Positions 12,160-23,790 of a stretch of 64,000 bases of DNA are shown in pieces. The first letter of the stretch is position 1, and the number at the start of each line of letters is the position of its first letter. This DNA comes from Mesorhabditis belari (lineage: Eukaryota; Nematoda; Chromadorea; Rhabditida; Rhabditidae), in NCBI GenBank assembly GCA_958450365.1, contig CAUEEP010000733.1:3017001-3081000 (forward strand), given 5' to 3'. The notes below the pieces were generated by a model, which saw nothing but the letters and a program-made list of their open reading frames with translations, did no database searches and was not told the DNA's origin. The position numbers and the translations under genes are program-made.

Positions 12160-12692
12160 TGCTATAATAATAATAATACTTTATTCAAACGATAAAGTGA
12201 AAGAAATCATAGAGAAATGCACAGTGATACTTAATCATACAATACATACTGAAATCAATAAGCCAATTACTTACGGCAAAGAGCCACTAGATCTAAAGCA
12301 TCGATACGTTTCTTGAATATGAAAAGCGACTGAATTTCTCGTATGTCGTTTGGGAGCAAGTTCCATAATCTAGCGGCTCTAACGGGAAATGAATTTGATA
12401 AAGAGGCATTGGAAGCAAAGGGAATTTGCAAAAGGAATGAGCCACTTCTGGGCCCTGACCGCGGTTTAAATTTGAAAAAGTCTATAAACAAAGGGCTAAT
12501 CTGTTTACAACGGAGGATTTTGAAAGTTTCGACTAAATCAATGACAAAGCGACGATGCTGTAAAGTTTTTAGTTCAAAAAAAGCAAGTCTCTCCTCATAA
12601 GTAAAGCTAGAATATTTAGAAGAGTCAATTTTCCATAAAGCGACTTTTGTGAACCTATATAATATAAAGCCCATAAAACCCATAAAACCCAT
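12160..12692 (-). pseudogene. LINE (non-LTR) reverse-transcriptase C-terminus and 3' end
   Basis: The minus-strand frame at 12692-12267 (141 aa) has the C-terminal signature of CR1/jockey-like RT proteins: YEERLAFFELKTLQHRR, then DLVETFKIL, then FPVRAARLWNLLPNDI and FKKRIDAL. A short 3' UTR with an AATAAA-like signal and a TAT-repeat tail (about 12163-12190) follows. This is typical of 5'-truncated LINE insertions. The upstream enzyme is missing. Confidence 0.8.
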
Positions 12693-12732
12693 AATGAGCT
12701 ATTGAATTTTCTCTATTTTTAAAGAACAAATA

Positions 12733-14014
12733 TTAGGTTGTCCGGAAATAAATGAGCGTTTTTAACTTGAATATTTGAAATACCATAACTTGATCCAAAC
12801 AAAACTTTATTAATCGAAATAAGAACCATTACAATTAACACATTTTTGCCAACGAGAAACAAGTTTATTTATGCCGGTAGCATAGAAGCCCGAGCTTCTG
12901 GAGGCGATAAAGTCGGCGAAGGCGTTTTTGGCATCGTCTTGAGTTTTGAAGCATTTCTCCCGGAGAAAGTTGTCGAGGTGCTTGAAAAAGTGGTAGTCGG
13001 TAGGCGAAAGGTCCGGCGAATATGGCGGGTGAGTTCGTAGCTCAGTTCGTTCAGCTTTTGCAGGGTCGGTAGTGCGACGTGCGGGCGAGCGTTGTCGTGG
13101 AGAAGAATTGGACCTTTTCTGCTGACCAATGCCGGGCACATTCGCTGACCAATGCCGGGCACAATTTCTCGTGCATTTCGTCGATTTGTTGGCAGTACTT
13201 CTTCGCCGTAATCGTTTCGCCCGGATTCAGAAAGCTGTGATGGATGAGACCGACTGCGGACCACCATAACCTTCTTTTGGTGCAAATTTGGCTTTGGAAA
13301 GTGTTGTGGAGCCTCTCCGGCGTCCAACCACTGAGCGGAACGTCACCGGTTGTCGTAGAGGATCCACTTTCATAGCACGTTACGATCCGGTCGAGAAATG
13401 AGTCGTTTTTGTTGCGCTGAAGAAGAACAGACGACACCTCAAAACGACGATTTTTTTGATTTTCGTTCAATTCGTGCGGCACCCATTTATCGAGCTTTTT
13501 GACTTTCCAATCCGTTTCAAGTGGTCAGAAATCGTCGTCTTGCCCACGCCAAGCTCATCCGCAAGCTTTCGAATAGTCGTACGTGGATTTGCTTCCACCA
13601 GGGTCTTCATTTGGTCATCATCGAGTTCAACAGGACGGCCACGGTTCATCTTTATCTTCGAGATCAAAATCACCACCTCGGAATTTTCGCAACCAAGTTC
13701 GCATTGTTGGCCCGCCGACACTGCCTTGGCCCCAAACTTCGTTAATGTTATAAGCCGTTTCAGCTGCATTGCGACCGAGCTTGAACTCATAAAAGAAAAT
13801 CTGGCGAAAGTTGGTTTCGGACATCTAAAACGGCGAAGCTTCAGAATGGCAAAAAATTTTATTTTCAACAAAATTTAAAAGTATGGTTAAAGAGAGCACG
13901 AACTCAGCTTTCTAATGGTATATAACATTACAAGGTACAGAGCATACTTTATTGAGAAAAATGTACGCAAATAATAAACAATACAAGACGCTCATTTATT
14001 TCCGGACAACCTAA
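12733..14014 (-). mobile_element. Full-length but dead mariner transposon, 1282 bp
   Basis: Termini TTAGGTTGTCCGGAAATAAA and its complement are flanked by TA at 12731-12732 and 14015-14016. The minus strand encodes a mariner transposase in pieces. These are the N-terminal HTH (RQIFFYEFKLGRNAAETAYN) from 13824, a second HTH (LVEANPRTTIRKLADELGVG), the linker VPHELNENQKNRRFEV-type segment, LLHDNARPHVALPTLQKLNE, and PPYSPDLSPTDYHFFKHLDN ending NGSYFD at 12810. Frameshifts separate the pieces. The position of the first catalytic Asp reads TCYE instead of TCDE, and a tandem 22-bp duplication (13117-13160) disrupts the centre. It is closest in style to the Hsmar1/cecropia-type mariners. Confidence 0.92.
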
Positions 14015-14016
14015 TA

Positions 14017-14959
14017 CTTCAAGTAATCGTCTTGATTTCTTGTTTTCAAGGTTATTATTCAAAAATGTAAACGTTTTATGCAAATTTCAAGTCAAAATGC
14101 GAGCGAAACTAGTAAAAATAGTACTTTTGAATGAAAAAGAAAAATCAGCTTTCTTTTGGTGCTATCATTCTCTAATTGTTTTTGCTGAATTCCAAGAAAC
14201 AAAACCATGATTTCTACGAATTTCTCTATCTTGCAAAGTTTACCTGTTCTTAAATCATTTAAAAAACTACTTTTGCAGTTATTTTACATTCAAAAACTTT
14301 TTCTTTAAGAACTTTTTGATTGAATCGCGTTCAATTTCAAAACAAAACAAACTTAAACGTTTTCCTTTATCAATAAGAAACAGTTGTCCCTTTCTTTTCT
14401 TAATTCATTCAATCACTAATCAAAAATTTCATTGCGTAATGAAAATCAATGCTTTTTTCTGGATTTTTCCAACTAGTCAAACCAAAAGTATCTTAATCGA
14501 TCGAAGGCCTGCTGAATTATGGAGTAAGCGTCCAACATTAACAAAAAAAATAGATTTGCTTGTCTTCGGATTATATCGTGAACTTACAGTACTTGCGCCA
14601 AAAGCAAAAGCCCATTTAATATGTGCTTTGACAAGAACACCCCCGCCAAACGAACATTTGCCACAATTCTCGCATTCTTCACCCAAAATCACTATTTATC
14701 CATTTAGAAAAGTTTGGCGTATCAAACCAAACATAGCGCACAAATTAGGAAATTAGGAAAAAAAGGAAAATATAATAACTGCATAATTTAATAATAATAA
14801 TTACAGTAATAATCAAATGGTAATAGAAAAATAACTTGAGCAAAATTTAAACATCAACAAGCAAAAGTAACACAAATTCCGAATAAAGTAAACAAACGAA
14901 AACCCGCAGATTGCAGCAAAAGATCACACAGAAATTCTAAAAAAACAACAGATAAACTC
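14017..14959. other. Convergent intergenic gap, 3' of PARG
   Basis: No recognisable gene. A 146-codon + frame (14316-14756) has no recognisable domain and is biased by AT-rich sequence. The segment 14610-14915 is the source, or a sister, of part of a mosaic insertion in dyf-6 (see 28878-29110). Confidence 0.5.
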
Positions 14960-17900
14960 TTATGCCTTTAATAGATCTCCATCGTATGAGTCGTGCATCT
15001 GATCGATAATGTATTGTTCAAGTGAAACGTGAGCAAGGGAGTTTGGTGGCTTCCATTGGTAGGTGAGCAACAATTTGTATAAGGCACCTAAACAAGATTT
15101 AAATCAATTATAACTACCAGTTGCCTAATTAACAGAAAATTTATAAATGTTCTAAACTAGTTTATCATCGAACAGCCTTACAATTGAAGAAATCACTCAC
15201 CAACAGTCATGTTGAATTTCTTGAACATGACGATGTATGCGTCTAACGTGTCGACCAATCGACTGTCATCCATCACGACGAAGACGAGATCCCGATTACA
15301 CTCAGCCGCCGCCATCCATTGAATCAGAGCTGAATCATTGAATTGGTCAACACATGGTGTGCGTTACGGTTCAAAAATAACCTGTACATCTTTATCCGAG
15401 CCTTAACAAAAAGCAAGTTTACCTTTTAAAAATGGATCGCCTCCAAACGCTCCGCATCCCCATTTTCCAGTTGCCAACGGACGTCCTCTCTTTGTGTTGT
15501 CCTCGTTGTAAAAGCCGGTAAATGCCTAAATGAAAAGTTATTAGTAACTATACAAGCCCTTACCTTGTTTAACTCTCGATCAATCCCCTTTCCGCTGTAT
15601 TGATAAGATTGATGTTTGCTATAGAGATCCAACGCATCGATCGCCAGAATTTCCGTATTGCATCGATTAAATCTAATGTAGGCTCAGCGTTTTAATGAAT
15701 CACGCACTAAAAAACTCACTTATCCACATCTCGGTACACTCTTCTATCTTTATTTTGCAAGGGCACAAATTCAAGGGTTTGCGAATAACCTTTGTAACTT
15801 AAAGGAATGAATTAGTAAACGAGGGACAAAAAAATAATACCCGCTAATAGTCGGAGCTCCAATAATGTGAATCGATTCTTGATCATTCATCCTCGGGGAA
15901 AACAACAAGGCGACGAGCGCATCCGGACAACAGAGTAGTCGAATTTCTTCCTGAAAGTACAAATGCTATGATGCTAAAAGTTTAGATTAAATGATATTTA
16001 AATGTTTACCTGAACAGCTCCTTCTGTTAACACCCCACCACCGATGTACTTATTGGCAAAATCCAAATGAGTTGCATTGTAATAATCCTCGATCGGCGTC
16101 GTTTTTGTCAAGACCATATTACTATTCCACAACTAAAAAAGAAACGTAAGTACTTTTATTGACAAGAATTTTATTTCAATATCAAACAAAACTTGATACC
16201 AATGTATCTGATTGGGTCCAGTTCACAAAATCAGCTTCTCGGAGTCTTCGACGATAAAAAGTAATACAATGGTCTCGATCGCCGTTATTCTCCGTTTCAC
16301 ATCGAAGACACTGAACAAAAAATGCAAAGGTTTTATTCCATAAACACACCTCTTTAAAGTAATTAAAGATGAAATGCAGCTTTTGCTGCGCTAGAGGCGA
16401 AGTACTAGCGAAAATGCTAAACTGAATAATGTTAGGACAATTCATTAACCTTACGCAAAAAAGTCGAAACGCGGACACTCCTCCCTTTTCAGTGGACGAA
16501 AGAAACCAAGGAAGGCCATCGCAAGGAGTGTTGTGCATTGTTTGAGGGTAAACGTCATAGATTGAATATCCGCGTAGAGCAGCGGTAACTCCTAAAGAGC
16601 AAACCTTTTTACTTTCTAATATTGCCCATAGTTTAATGGAATTCATTTAAAGCATGCAATATTACAATACCGCTTTATTAAATGAATCCGCTCAACCAGA
16701 AACAACCTTTGGAAGCATATCCTCCATTTCACTGACAAGACGACATATGTACTGGAATGTCTTGCTGTATCGCCATCCGCACTTTTCCCAAAACCTAAAG
16801 TTATTGATTTTTAATGTGAAAAATGTTTCCTTACTTTTCTAAGCCACGCAGTTGCATTTCATTGCCATGAAAGGTTGTGAACAGGAACTAAAACAAAGGT
16901 GTCACTGAATTTCAAAATTCGCAAGATACTCACTCTTATCTCAGAAAATTCTTTTTCAGTATCATCTTGGGATAACTTGCTTTCGAAGAAAAACTCGTAA
17001 AAACGGCGCAACGACCTAAATCTTAATAAATTGATACGTGAACACTGAACCCACAAATTCTTCCGGTAATCAGAAATTGGCCATTTTTCATCATTATGAG
17101 GCAGCACAATGCTCCTTCGTCCAATCTAAAAATATTTAAGTGCGTAAAACATTGTTGACAAACCGATTCATGTTCCAAAATGGGCTCCGGTTTTTTACCA
17201 GGGAAACACGCCAGGTAATCCCGCCCAGTTTCCAGTCCAATGACTGACCAAGAGGCTAAAAAAATAAGTAAAATATTTAATAAATGAGCTTAAAATAAAA
17301 TTAATTTTGCTTACCTTTAAACTCTTTCAACACTTTTTCCAAGTTCGAAATGCGGTGGACGTTTTGCGCATTTAGAAGTTCGGTTCCTTTCCATGGCGCC
17401 CATTCATCTGGATTGACTAAAACAAGCTATTAGCTTTTAATTTTAATTAAGAAATTTGTTAAGTCAATTAAACTTACGGCAAGTGAGAATCAAGCGGCCG
17501 TCTTTCCATTTCGACTTTGCATCATCAGTTGGTTCTTTAATTTTGGCTCGATCGTCTTCATCTTGAAACAAATTCTTCGAAACTAGAGATGAATTCGCAA
17601 CGTCACTAAATCTGACATTTGAAAAGCTATAGTAGGATTAATAACTGGGGTGGACATTGATTCTATCCGGTTATAACAATTTATGAGTAGGGCAGAAAGT
17701 CCACTCTTCTGACGTATACATTGAAGATTCATGCGCTATAACTGGATAGAACTATGGCGTCTTCTACAACAACAAAAGAATGGCTCTAAAACCTACGAAT
17801 TAAACTTCTTTGGCGTTTCAACAAGATCATCAAATAAGTCGTTCAGTTCTGAACTTTGCGAAGACTCTTGTTTGACCAACGATTCATTCTTGTCACATTC

Positions 17901-20452
17901 CATGTCTACACTGAAATTTTATGATGTGCGAATGTTTAAACATAGAAGCTATACTAATGAAACTAATGAACTCTTAAACTTGCAAGGACAGATAAGTGAG
18001 ATGATCGCTGACTTAAGATTTTGAAACACCGGTTTTTTATGTTAGTTGTTGACTACAAACTACACTTTCGGATTGAATTTTATCAGATTCCGACAATTCA
18101 ATTGGATTGGATAACAAACAACTGCCGAGTCAATTATTTGCACACTCGATTCATTTCATCAAGCACCTTCAACTATCCCTGCCAAGTGTAGGCCTTACCC
18201 TAGATTTTCAAATGTTCAGCTTCGAATAGTGCCGCAGCGAACCTTATCTACCTCAAACTATTACAGTTAAGGCTTTGGGTTGCCAAGGAAATGTTTTGAT
18301 GTTACAAAGTTCTCGTTGCCACAAGATAGTTGCACGTCAAACAATACCTTGCAGGAAGTATTTCTGGCTCTTCTGGAACATTTCTGGAAGTGTCCATTCT
18401 TCGTGTCGGCGTCAAATCAACTTCGTTTTCCTTGTTAATTGACAGTCTAAATCAATGCTTAAATAAATTAAATCAATAAAAATACCACCAACTCTGCGAC
18501 TGACCGTTGAAATGTTTTTGGAGTCTTATCGTCGATCGTTTTGGTTGTTTTTGGAGTACAATTCATTGGTGCGTGTAAATCCGACATCGAAACATCATCG
18601 TCTTCGATGGTTATTCTAAAAGTCATAAAATTAAATTCTTTAATTGGTGTATTCGAGTATCTGATCTTTGCATGAGACTCAAAACTTCAAATTGTCATTT
18701 GAATTGAAAAGGCCTTAAAATTCTTTGCTAAAACCAACTCTTCCGGATCGGCACTTCTGGCACTCAGATTGCACTTTGCTGCCGATAAGACGTTATCGGA
18801 TTCTTCATTAATTTCCATATTTTCATCATTATGCTCGTCTTCTTTGTGAATTGGTGGGCGAACTAGAAACATCAATGGGTAAGCATATGTTGAAAGCCTA
18901 CCTCGTTTCGTGACAATATCGCAACTTTCACCAAACTCGGCATTCATCTATAACCAAAAAATTCAGTCAAGTTTTTTTAGTTCACCTTATGCGATAAAGC
19001 TCGTTGACTCTGCTGTTGAAACTCTTCAAGATTTTTGCGAGCCTCCTGTTCATTTTTTGTCTTTTGCACTTTCGCTTGTGGTGGACGCTCACGAGTGATG
19101 TAACTAAAATAAGCAATAACTGAAATTTCATTAACTATTAACTCATACCGTAACTACTGTAATTGAACGCCTGGGCGTTCTATTAGAGGAGGCGTTCTAT
19201 TGGAGGGGGGCTTTCTATTTCTTACTCAGAAAAGTTGCTCAGCTAAGAGAGAAAGTCGAAAATAAAAGCAAAAAGCTCAATTTTCTCGTTCGAGCGCCTT
19301 TTATAAGCTATAAAAATTCTAATCGCGATAAAACCTTATCGAGATCTCGATAGTCTTTTTACAAGCTACAAGCTTTTTACTGAATACACTGATTTTTTTA
19401 AACGGACAAAGTATTGCAAAAATTGTGTTTTGATTCATTGTGTTGCCATTTTCTTGAAAACCCAAAATCTGTTGTCTATACAGCTTTAAAGTAGACATCG
19501 AGACAAACATTTTGATATATAACAGCTATGAGATAAAGTAAAAATTGAAGTGCATGCACAAAACGTGTCAGATATCAGATTTAAGGCAATTAATGCAAGT
19601 AAAATTTACCCTTCAATTGATTGTCGTCTCCTCTTCTCGATCACTTTTCCAAGAGCCTCTGCTTCGTCTTTGTTCGTTTGATGAGCTTCATTTGTTTCTT
19701 CAGCCACCGGCACTTTCTTGTCGTTTAGCTCAATTGCGGGCTTTGTTTTTTCTAAATAATAAAGTCACTATTAATACTAACAATTTTTGTCCTTACTATC
19801 ACACACAACAATTACACAAGTTCGAATTCGTATCTTAAATTTTAAATCACCCAACCTTTCTTCTCCTTTTTCGCGTTTTTAGGTCGTTCAGCTTTCTTGT
19901 CAACTTTCGCGTCGTTTCTGTGACACGACCCCTCAAATTCGTAAACATCATTGTTTGAAATTGTCGCTGTCGCGGGTGTGACATCGATGGGACAATTTTT
20001 TTGCTAAATTTGAAATGAAAATGACAAAAAACGATAATACCTTGAAGTTTGGAATCTTTTCAACGACGGATCCATCCTTGAACTTTCGAGGGAGCAGATT
20101 GTTGGAAGAGTTCTAAATACAATATATTATTGTCAATTTCTAACAAGATTTGTACTTTGAAATCATCTCACAATAGATTCATAACGATAAGATCAGAGTC
20201 GCTGCTTAAAGTAAGAGCTTGGAGTTTAAAAGTTATCGTACTACTTGTCGGTTTGCTTTACATTCAATTAAAAAACATTAGTCATTAGTCAAACATTAGT
20301 CAAACAAGAGCTATATCAAAGCTATTAAGCAACAATTTGAAGAAGTTTACCTTCGTCGTCAAAATCGGATTCGCTCCCCGATTCGCTTTCTTCTTCATTT
20401 CAGTCTCCCCAATCACGTCCAGCGTTAGCCCGAGCTCCGGATTATCATCCAT
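14960..20452 (-). CDS. parg-1: Poly(ADP-ribose) glycohydrolase (PARG), 26 exons, 929 aa
   Basis: PARG cuts the ribose-ribose bonds of poly(ADP-ribose), mainly in the nucleus. Exons 5' to 3' (high-low): 20452-20351, 20112-20041, 20003-19856, 19751-19610, 19103-18986, 18947-18902, 18862-18775, 18615-18505, 18446-18348, 17910-17797, 17605-17478, 17416-17315, 17255-17164, 17125-16934, 16887-16835, 16794-16707, 16591-16455, 16416-16350, 16310-16200, 16132-16010, 15950-15841, 15797-15720, 15672-15564, 15525-15423, 15329-15201, 15087-14960. The CDS is 2790 nt. The N-terminal 400 residues are charged and low-complexity, with basic clusters (EKRRRQ, PKNAKKEKK) that could be nuclear signals. The accessory helical domain (FWEKCGW) precedes the catalytic macro-like domain, which has ANKYIGGGVL (GGG 701-703), the QEEIR catalytic glutamates (711-713), TEILAIDAL and TGKWGCGAFGGD (829-840). 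Exon 7 is the weak point: its donor (GTGCAA) was chosen for phase. The orthologue could equally be C. elegans parg-2. Confidence 0.93.
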
Positions 20453-20454
20453 CC

Positions 20455-20468
20455 CTGAAAGAGAAAGA
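20455..20468 (-). promoter_or_regulatory. Probable SL trans-splice acceptor of PARG
   Basis: On the minus strand TCTTTCTCTTTCAG lies two bases before the start codon ATGGATGAT. No upstream coding exon is in phase. A strong acceptor abutting an initiator ATG is the usual sign of spliced-leader trans-splicing in nematodes. This is inferred from sequence only. Confidence 0.65.
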
Positions 20469-20748
20469 TGTACTGAAGCTTATATGAAAAGAAAAGCCAA
20501 GGAGAGAAAACAATACAGTTAAAATCCAAAACGAACGGTAAGCGAAACAAGCGAACTTTACAGCAACTCTACGTTCTACAAACAGTAGGGTTTCACTAAT
20601 TCTCAAGAAACTTTTTAACAATTCTAAATTTCGTGAATCCCCGCGTAAGCAATTTGAAATTCCCCTCAAAGAGAGTGTACGCTGGACTCCAATTAACATC
20701 GCGTAAGACAGACGTAATTGAATATCTATCTTTTCGTGTATGGATCTG

Positions 20749-21180
20749 GGGAGTGGGACAAATGCGACCTTTTTTTTGCGCACCCGGCCATTTGCGCAAC
20801 TTTTTTTCCGCACCTGGCCCATTAGCGCACCTTTTTTCGCGTTTTAAAAAAGCCTAAAAGTAATATTAACCAATTTCTATTCCAAAAGTTGTTTTTCTAG
20901 GTAATTTGAGGGTGTAGAATCGAAATTTTGACATATCAGAGCTTGTGGAAGCGAACGGACGGAGTTATACAAAGAGAAAAATCGACCATTTTCTGTAATT
21001 TGACCTACCCGTTTTGTCTTTCAAATTGATTCCACACGCTCTGTTATGTCAAAATTTCGATTCTACACCCTCAAATTACCTAGAAAAACAACTTTTGGAA
21101 TAGAAATTGGTTAATATTAGCTTTTTAGGCTTTTTAAAGGGTGCGCTATGGGCGGTGGGAAGGTGATTTGTCCTCCTGGA
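20749..21180. mobile_element. Long-TIR MITE (GGGAGTGGGACAAATGCGACC family), copy 1
   Basis: Left end GGAGTGGGACAAATGCGACC, then GCGCACCCGGCC and GCGTTTTAAAAAAGC. The right half is the complement, with TTGTTTTTCTAGGTAATTTG in both arms. The right terminus has decayed (GGTGATTTGTCCTCC). Flanks GGATCTG on both sides may be the target duplication. It sits about 300 bp upstream of PARG. Copies 2 and 3 are at 50746-51326 and 54223-54735. Confidence 0.85.
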
Positions 21181-22789
21181 TCTGTATATTAATAACTAAT
21201 GCAGTTGCAACGCCATTTTATACAGATTGACAAAAATAGTTTTAAATAATTGTACATTGTTGCAAAATTTCGTCGAATCAAGTTGATTCCGAAGCTCTCG
21301 CGGCATTTCAGACCAAAATTGGCATCAGCTGCAAGTCAAATCGAGTTGAAACTTTTGGAGACTCTGCTCAACTTTAAAACTCATGGATCAGTGAATGGCA
21401 AGATCTTTCTTTGCCATACCAGTGGCTAAAAGGGTCCAAACTTTTTGAATCCCGATATTCAATTGAATTGCTATGAAATATGCATTGGTTGAGATTATAC
21501 TTTTGACAGAGAAACGTGTGGAGATCTTTTTCTCCATCAAAATCACAATTCCTGGATTAGTTGAGAATTTCGTACACAAGTCCAGTGAAAAATGAAGTTT
21601 TTGGGGATTGTCTAGTTGAGATGAAAGGAATAGGGGACCCTCCTAGAACTGAAAAAGCCACTTCTGACAATTAGACAAAATAGCCAACAGATCGTTGGCT
21701 ACGGATACGAGAACAGACTCAAAATAACTACCACCTGGTTTATTTGTTTTTCAATTTCATACATGAATCATTCAGTCACTAAGCCTAAGACCAACTGCCC
21801 CAGCCTAGACAATGTTAGCACAGGAAAAAGGGCGAGTAACATTACCTTCTTCATTAAAAATCCGTATTTTTTCATCTTGGAATATATTTTGTTTGTCTTT
21901 ACAAAGCTGCGAGCATTGATCCAACGACCAATCATCGATGCGAGCATATTTTAGGCCCCAAGGATGCCTTCGAAGTGATGCTTTTTTAGGTTGGAGGTAA
22001 AAGTTTTAACAAAATGTGAAAGACGATTGCAAGAAGTCGCGAGTTTAAACCAATTTTAAACCAACCAAAAAAAAGTTAACGCGTCCTATCAAAGTGCGAG
22101 CTAATGAAATAAAGCAAGAGATACATAAAATAGTTTTTATTTTAATTTTTTAGATGATGCGTCTCGAGACACTCTTTTTAAAAAGTCTGTCTACTGTCAT
22201 CATCTTTCTAATAAGCTTTTTACGGCTCTGAAGCTTCACTTTAGCAATACGCAAATAGCCAACAAACGTTACCTCCCCAGCTTTACCCCTCCAACAAGTT
22301 AATACCATTGAAATACAAATCCCAATTCTCTTATGAACGGCTTATGAAAGGAAAAAGGTTCATGATTTTTGTACGTTGTCGAAATAAAAAGATTAAGGTG
22401 TAGAGATGTACTTAGGCCAGTGGTAAGAAGATGAGTGCATCAAGAACTTTGTTGAGTAGTCAAGCTCACACGTTATCTTATAAAAAGCTCTATTCTTTAG
22501 TATAGTATATCTAGTCTTATCTGACTTATAGTCTCCAGGTTAAGAAAACTCTGCTTGCAGTGATTAAGAGCTACAAACTTGTTAGCATCGATCCCAAGAT
22601 GATCACTTCAAGCGCTTCATTGTATTTTCCGAATCTGAGTCGCTCAAACATTTTACTTTACCAGAATAAATAACCTTTTAGAAATCGTTGAAGTAAAATC
22701 TTTTTGAGAAGACAAATAAATAATTTTTTTGAACTTTTTAATCCGTCGCCTGGTTAAAACTCAACGCTCAACGCTGAAGGCTACAAATC
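21181..22789. other. Gene-free divergent intergenic region
   Basis: I see no ORF, RNA or repeat I can name between the PARG-side MITE and the Tc1-like fragment. The sequence is AT-rich without obvious repeat structure. Confidence 0.5.
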
Positions 22790-23190
22790 AGTTCTCCAGA
22801 ATCATCTTCTGCCACTTTCAATTGCAAAAATGGGCCCTGGATGGCTGCTTTATCAGGATAATGCGTGTTGCCACAAGAGTCAATTGCTAATGGGCCGGGT
22901 CGTCACTCTCGCAAATGGTGGAAAAGCTCGTCTTCCAGGATGGTTCAAAGCAAATCGTGTTCAACTTATCTCAGCTCCTCCATACAGCCCAGATTTGAGC
23001 ATCTTTGGGCTTTTTTGAAGTCAAAGCTAGAGGGAAAGCGATTGAACTCGAAGATAGGGATTTGGTTCTTCATTCGCCGTACCGGGTCTTCCCTGGGAGC
23101 CCAAATTCTACGCGATTTAGTTGATTCAATGCCAAAGCGGATCCAGGAAGTCAACAAAGCTAAAGGTGGACCAACGAAGTATTAAAAATT
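22790..23190 (+). mobile_element. Tc1/mariner-superfamily transposase C-terminal fragment
   Basis: Two overlapping + frames (22830-23018 and 22865-23185) carry the end of a DDE transposase, with a frameshift between them. Visible motifs are WLLYQDNACCHKS (second Asp), WFKANRVQLISAPPYSPDLS (third Asp) and a tail ending PKRIQEVNKAKGGPTKY. No terminal repeats are evident. The tail style (IKAKGG or NKAKGG) resembles the element at 61342-61936. Confidence 0.75.
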
Positions 23191-23673
23191 TGATAATTTC
23201 TATGTTTTTTTTTCAAATGTGACAAGACTTTTGAGCATCAAAAATACGCCCGTTTTTTGTTTTTCTTAATTTTTGTTAATCGTTTCAATAAAGTTTTTCT
23301 TGCACTTTTTCATTTATCAGCACTTTTTCAATTAAAACAAGAACGAAATGCAAAGATCATCAGCTGTTTCAGAAAAAAATGATTATGAACATCTTTTTTC
23401 CTTGTCTATGCAGTCTTCAAAATCAATTTTTGCATTTTTTAAAACCCTTGAGACGTTTCGACAAAAATTGAAATTTTGATATGTCCACCTCCCGATTTCT
23501 TCGTTTTTCAGAAAAAAAGAAAACGTGAAAAATAAAGCGTTGATCATAAAAGAAATGATCAGTTTAAAGTTTAAATATAAATTTCTTTTTTCTTTTATCT
23601 TTTAGATCTAAATCTAAGTGAAAAATATCGTTTTTGTATTTTCCCAAACCTTTGAGCTCAATCGTTGTTCGTC

Positions 23674-23687
23674 GTAACCATGGAAAC
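23674..23687 (+). promoter_or_regulatory. X-box (RFX/DAF-19 site) of dyf-6
   Basis: GTAACCATGGAAAC is an imperfect palindrome fitting the nematode X-box consensus for the RFX factor DAF-19, which drives ciliary genes. It ends 103 bp before the dyf-6 ATG, the distance usual for such sites in C. elegans. That the downstream gene is an IFT component supports the call. Confidence 0.88.
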
Positions 23688-23790
23688 TCCAAGCTTTTTT
23701 CCTTCAAATAAAACATTAACAAAACAAATAACTATTTCTTAAAATTTAAATGATTTTTTAAATATAATCTATCAATATTATTCTTTTTAA

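Noticed and set aside
13456..13878. 140-codon + frame inside the mariner
   Set aside because: Antisense shadow of the transposase; the minus strand carries the recognisable motifs.
14316..14756. 146-codon + frame in the PARG 3' flank
   Set aside because: No domain, no splice context, and part of it recurs in the dyf-6 mosaic insertion with internal deletions that break the frame.
20445..20822. 125-codon minus frame upstream of PARG
   Set aside because: It runs through MITE sequence and across the PARG trans-splice site; only the downstream exon chain makes sense.
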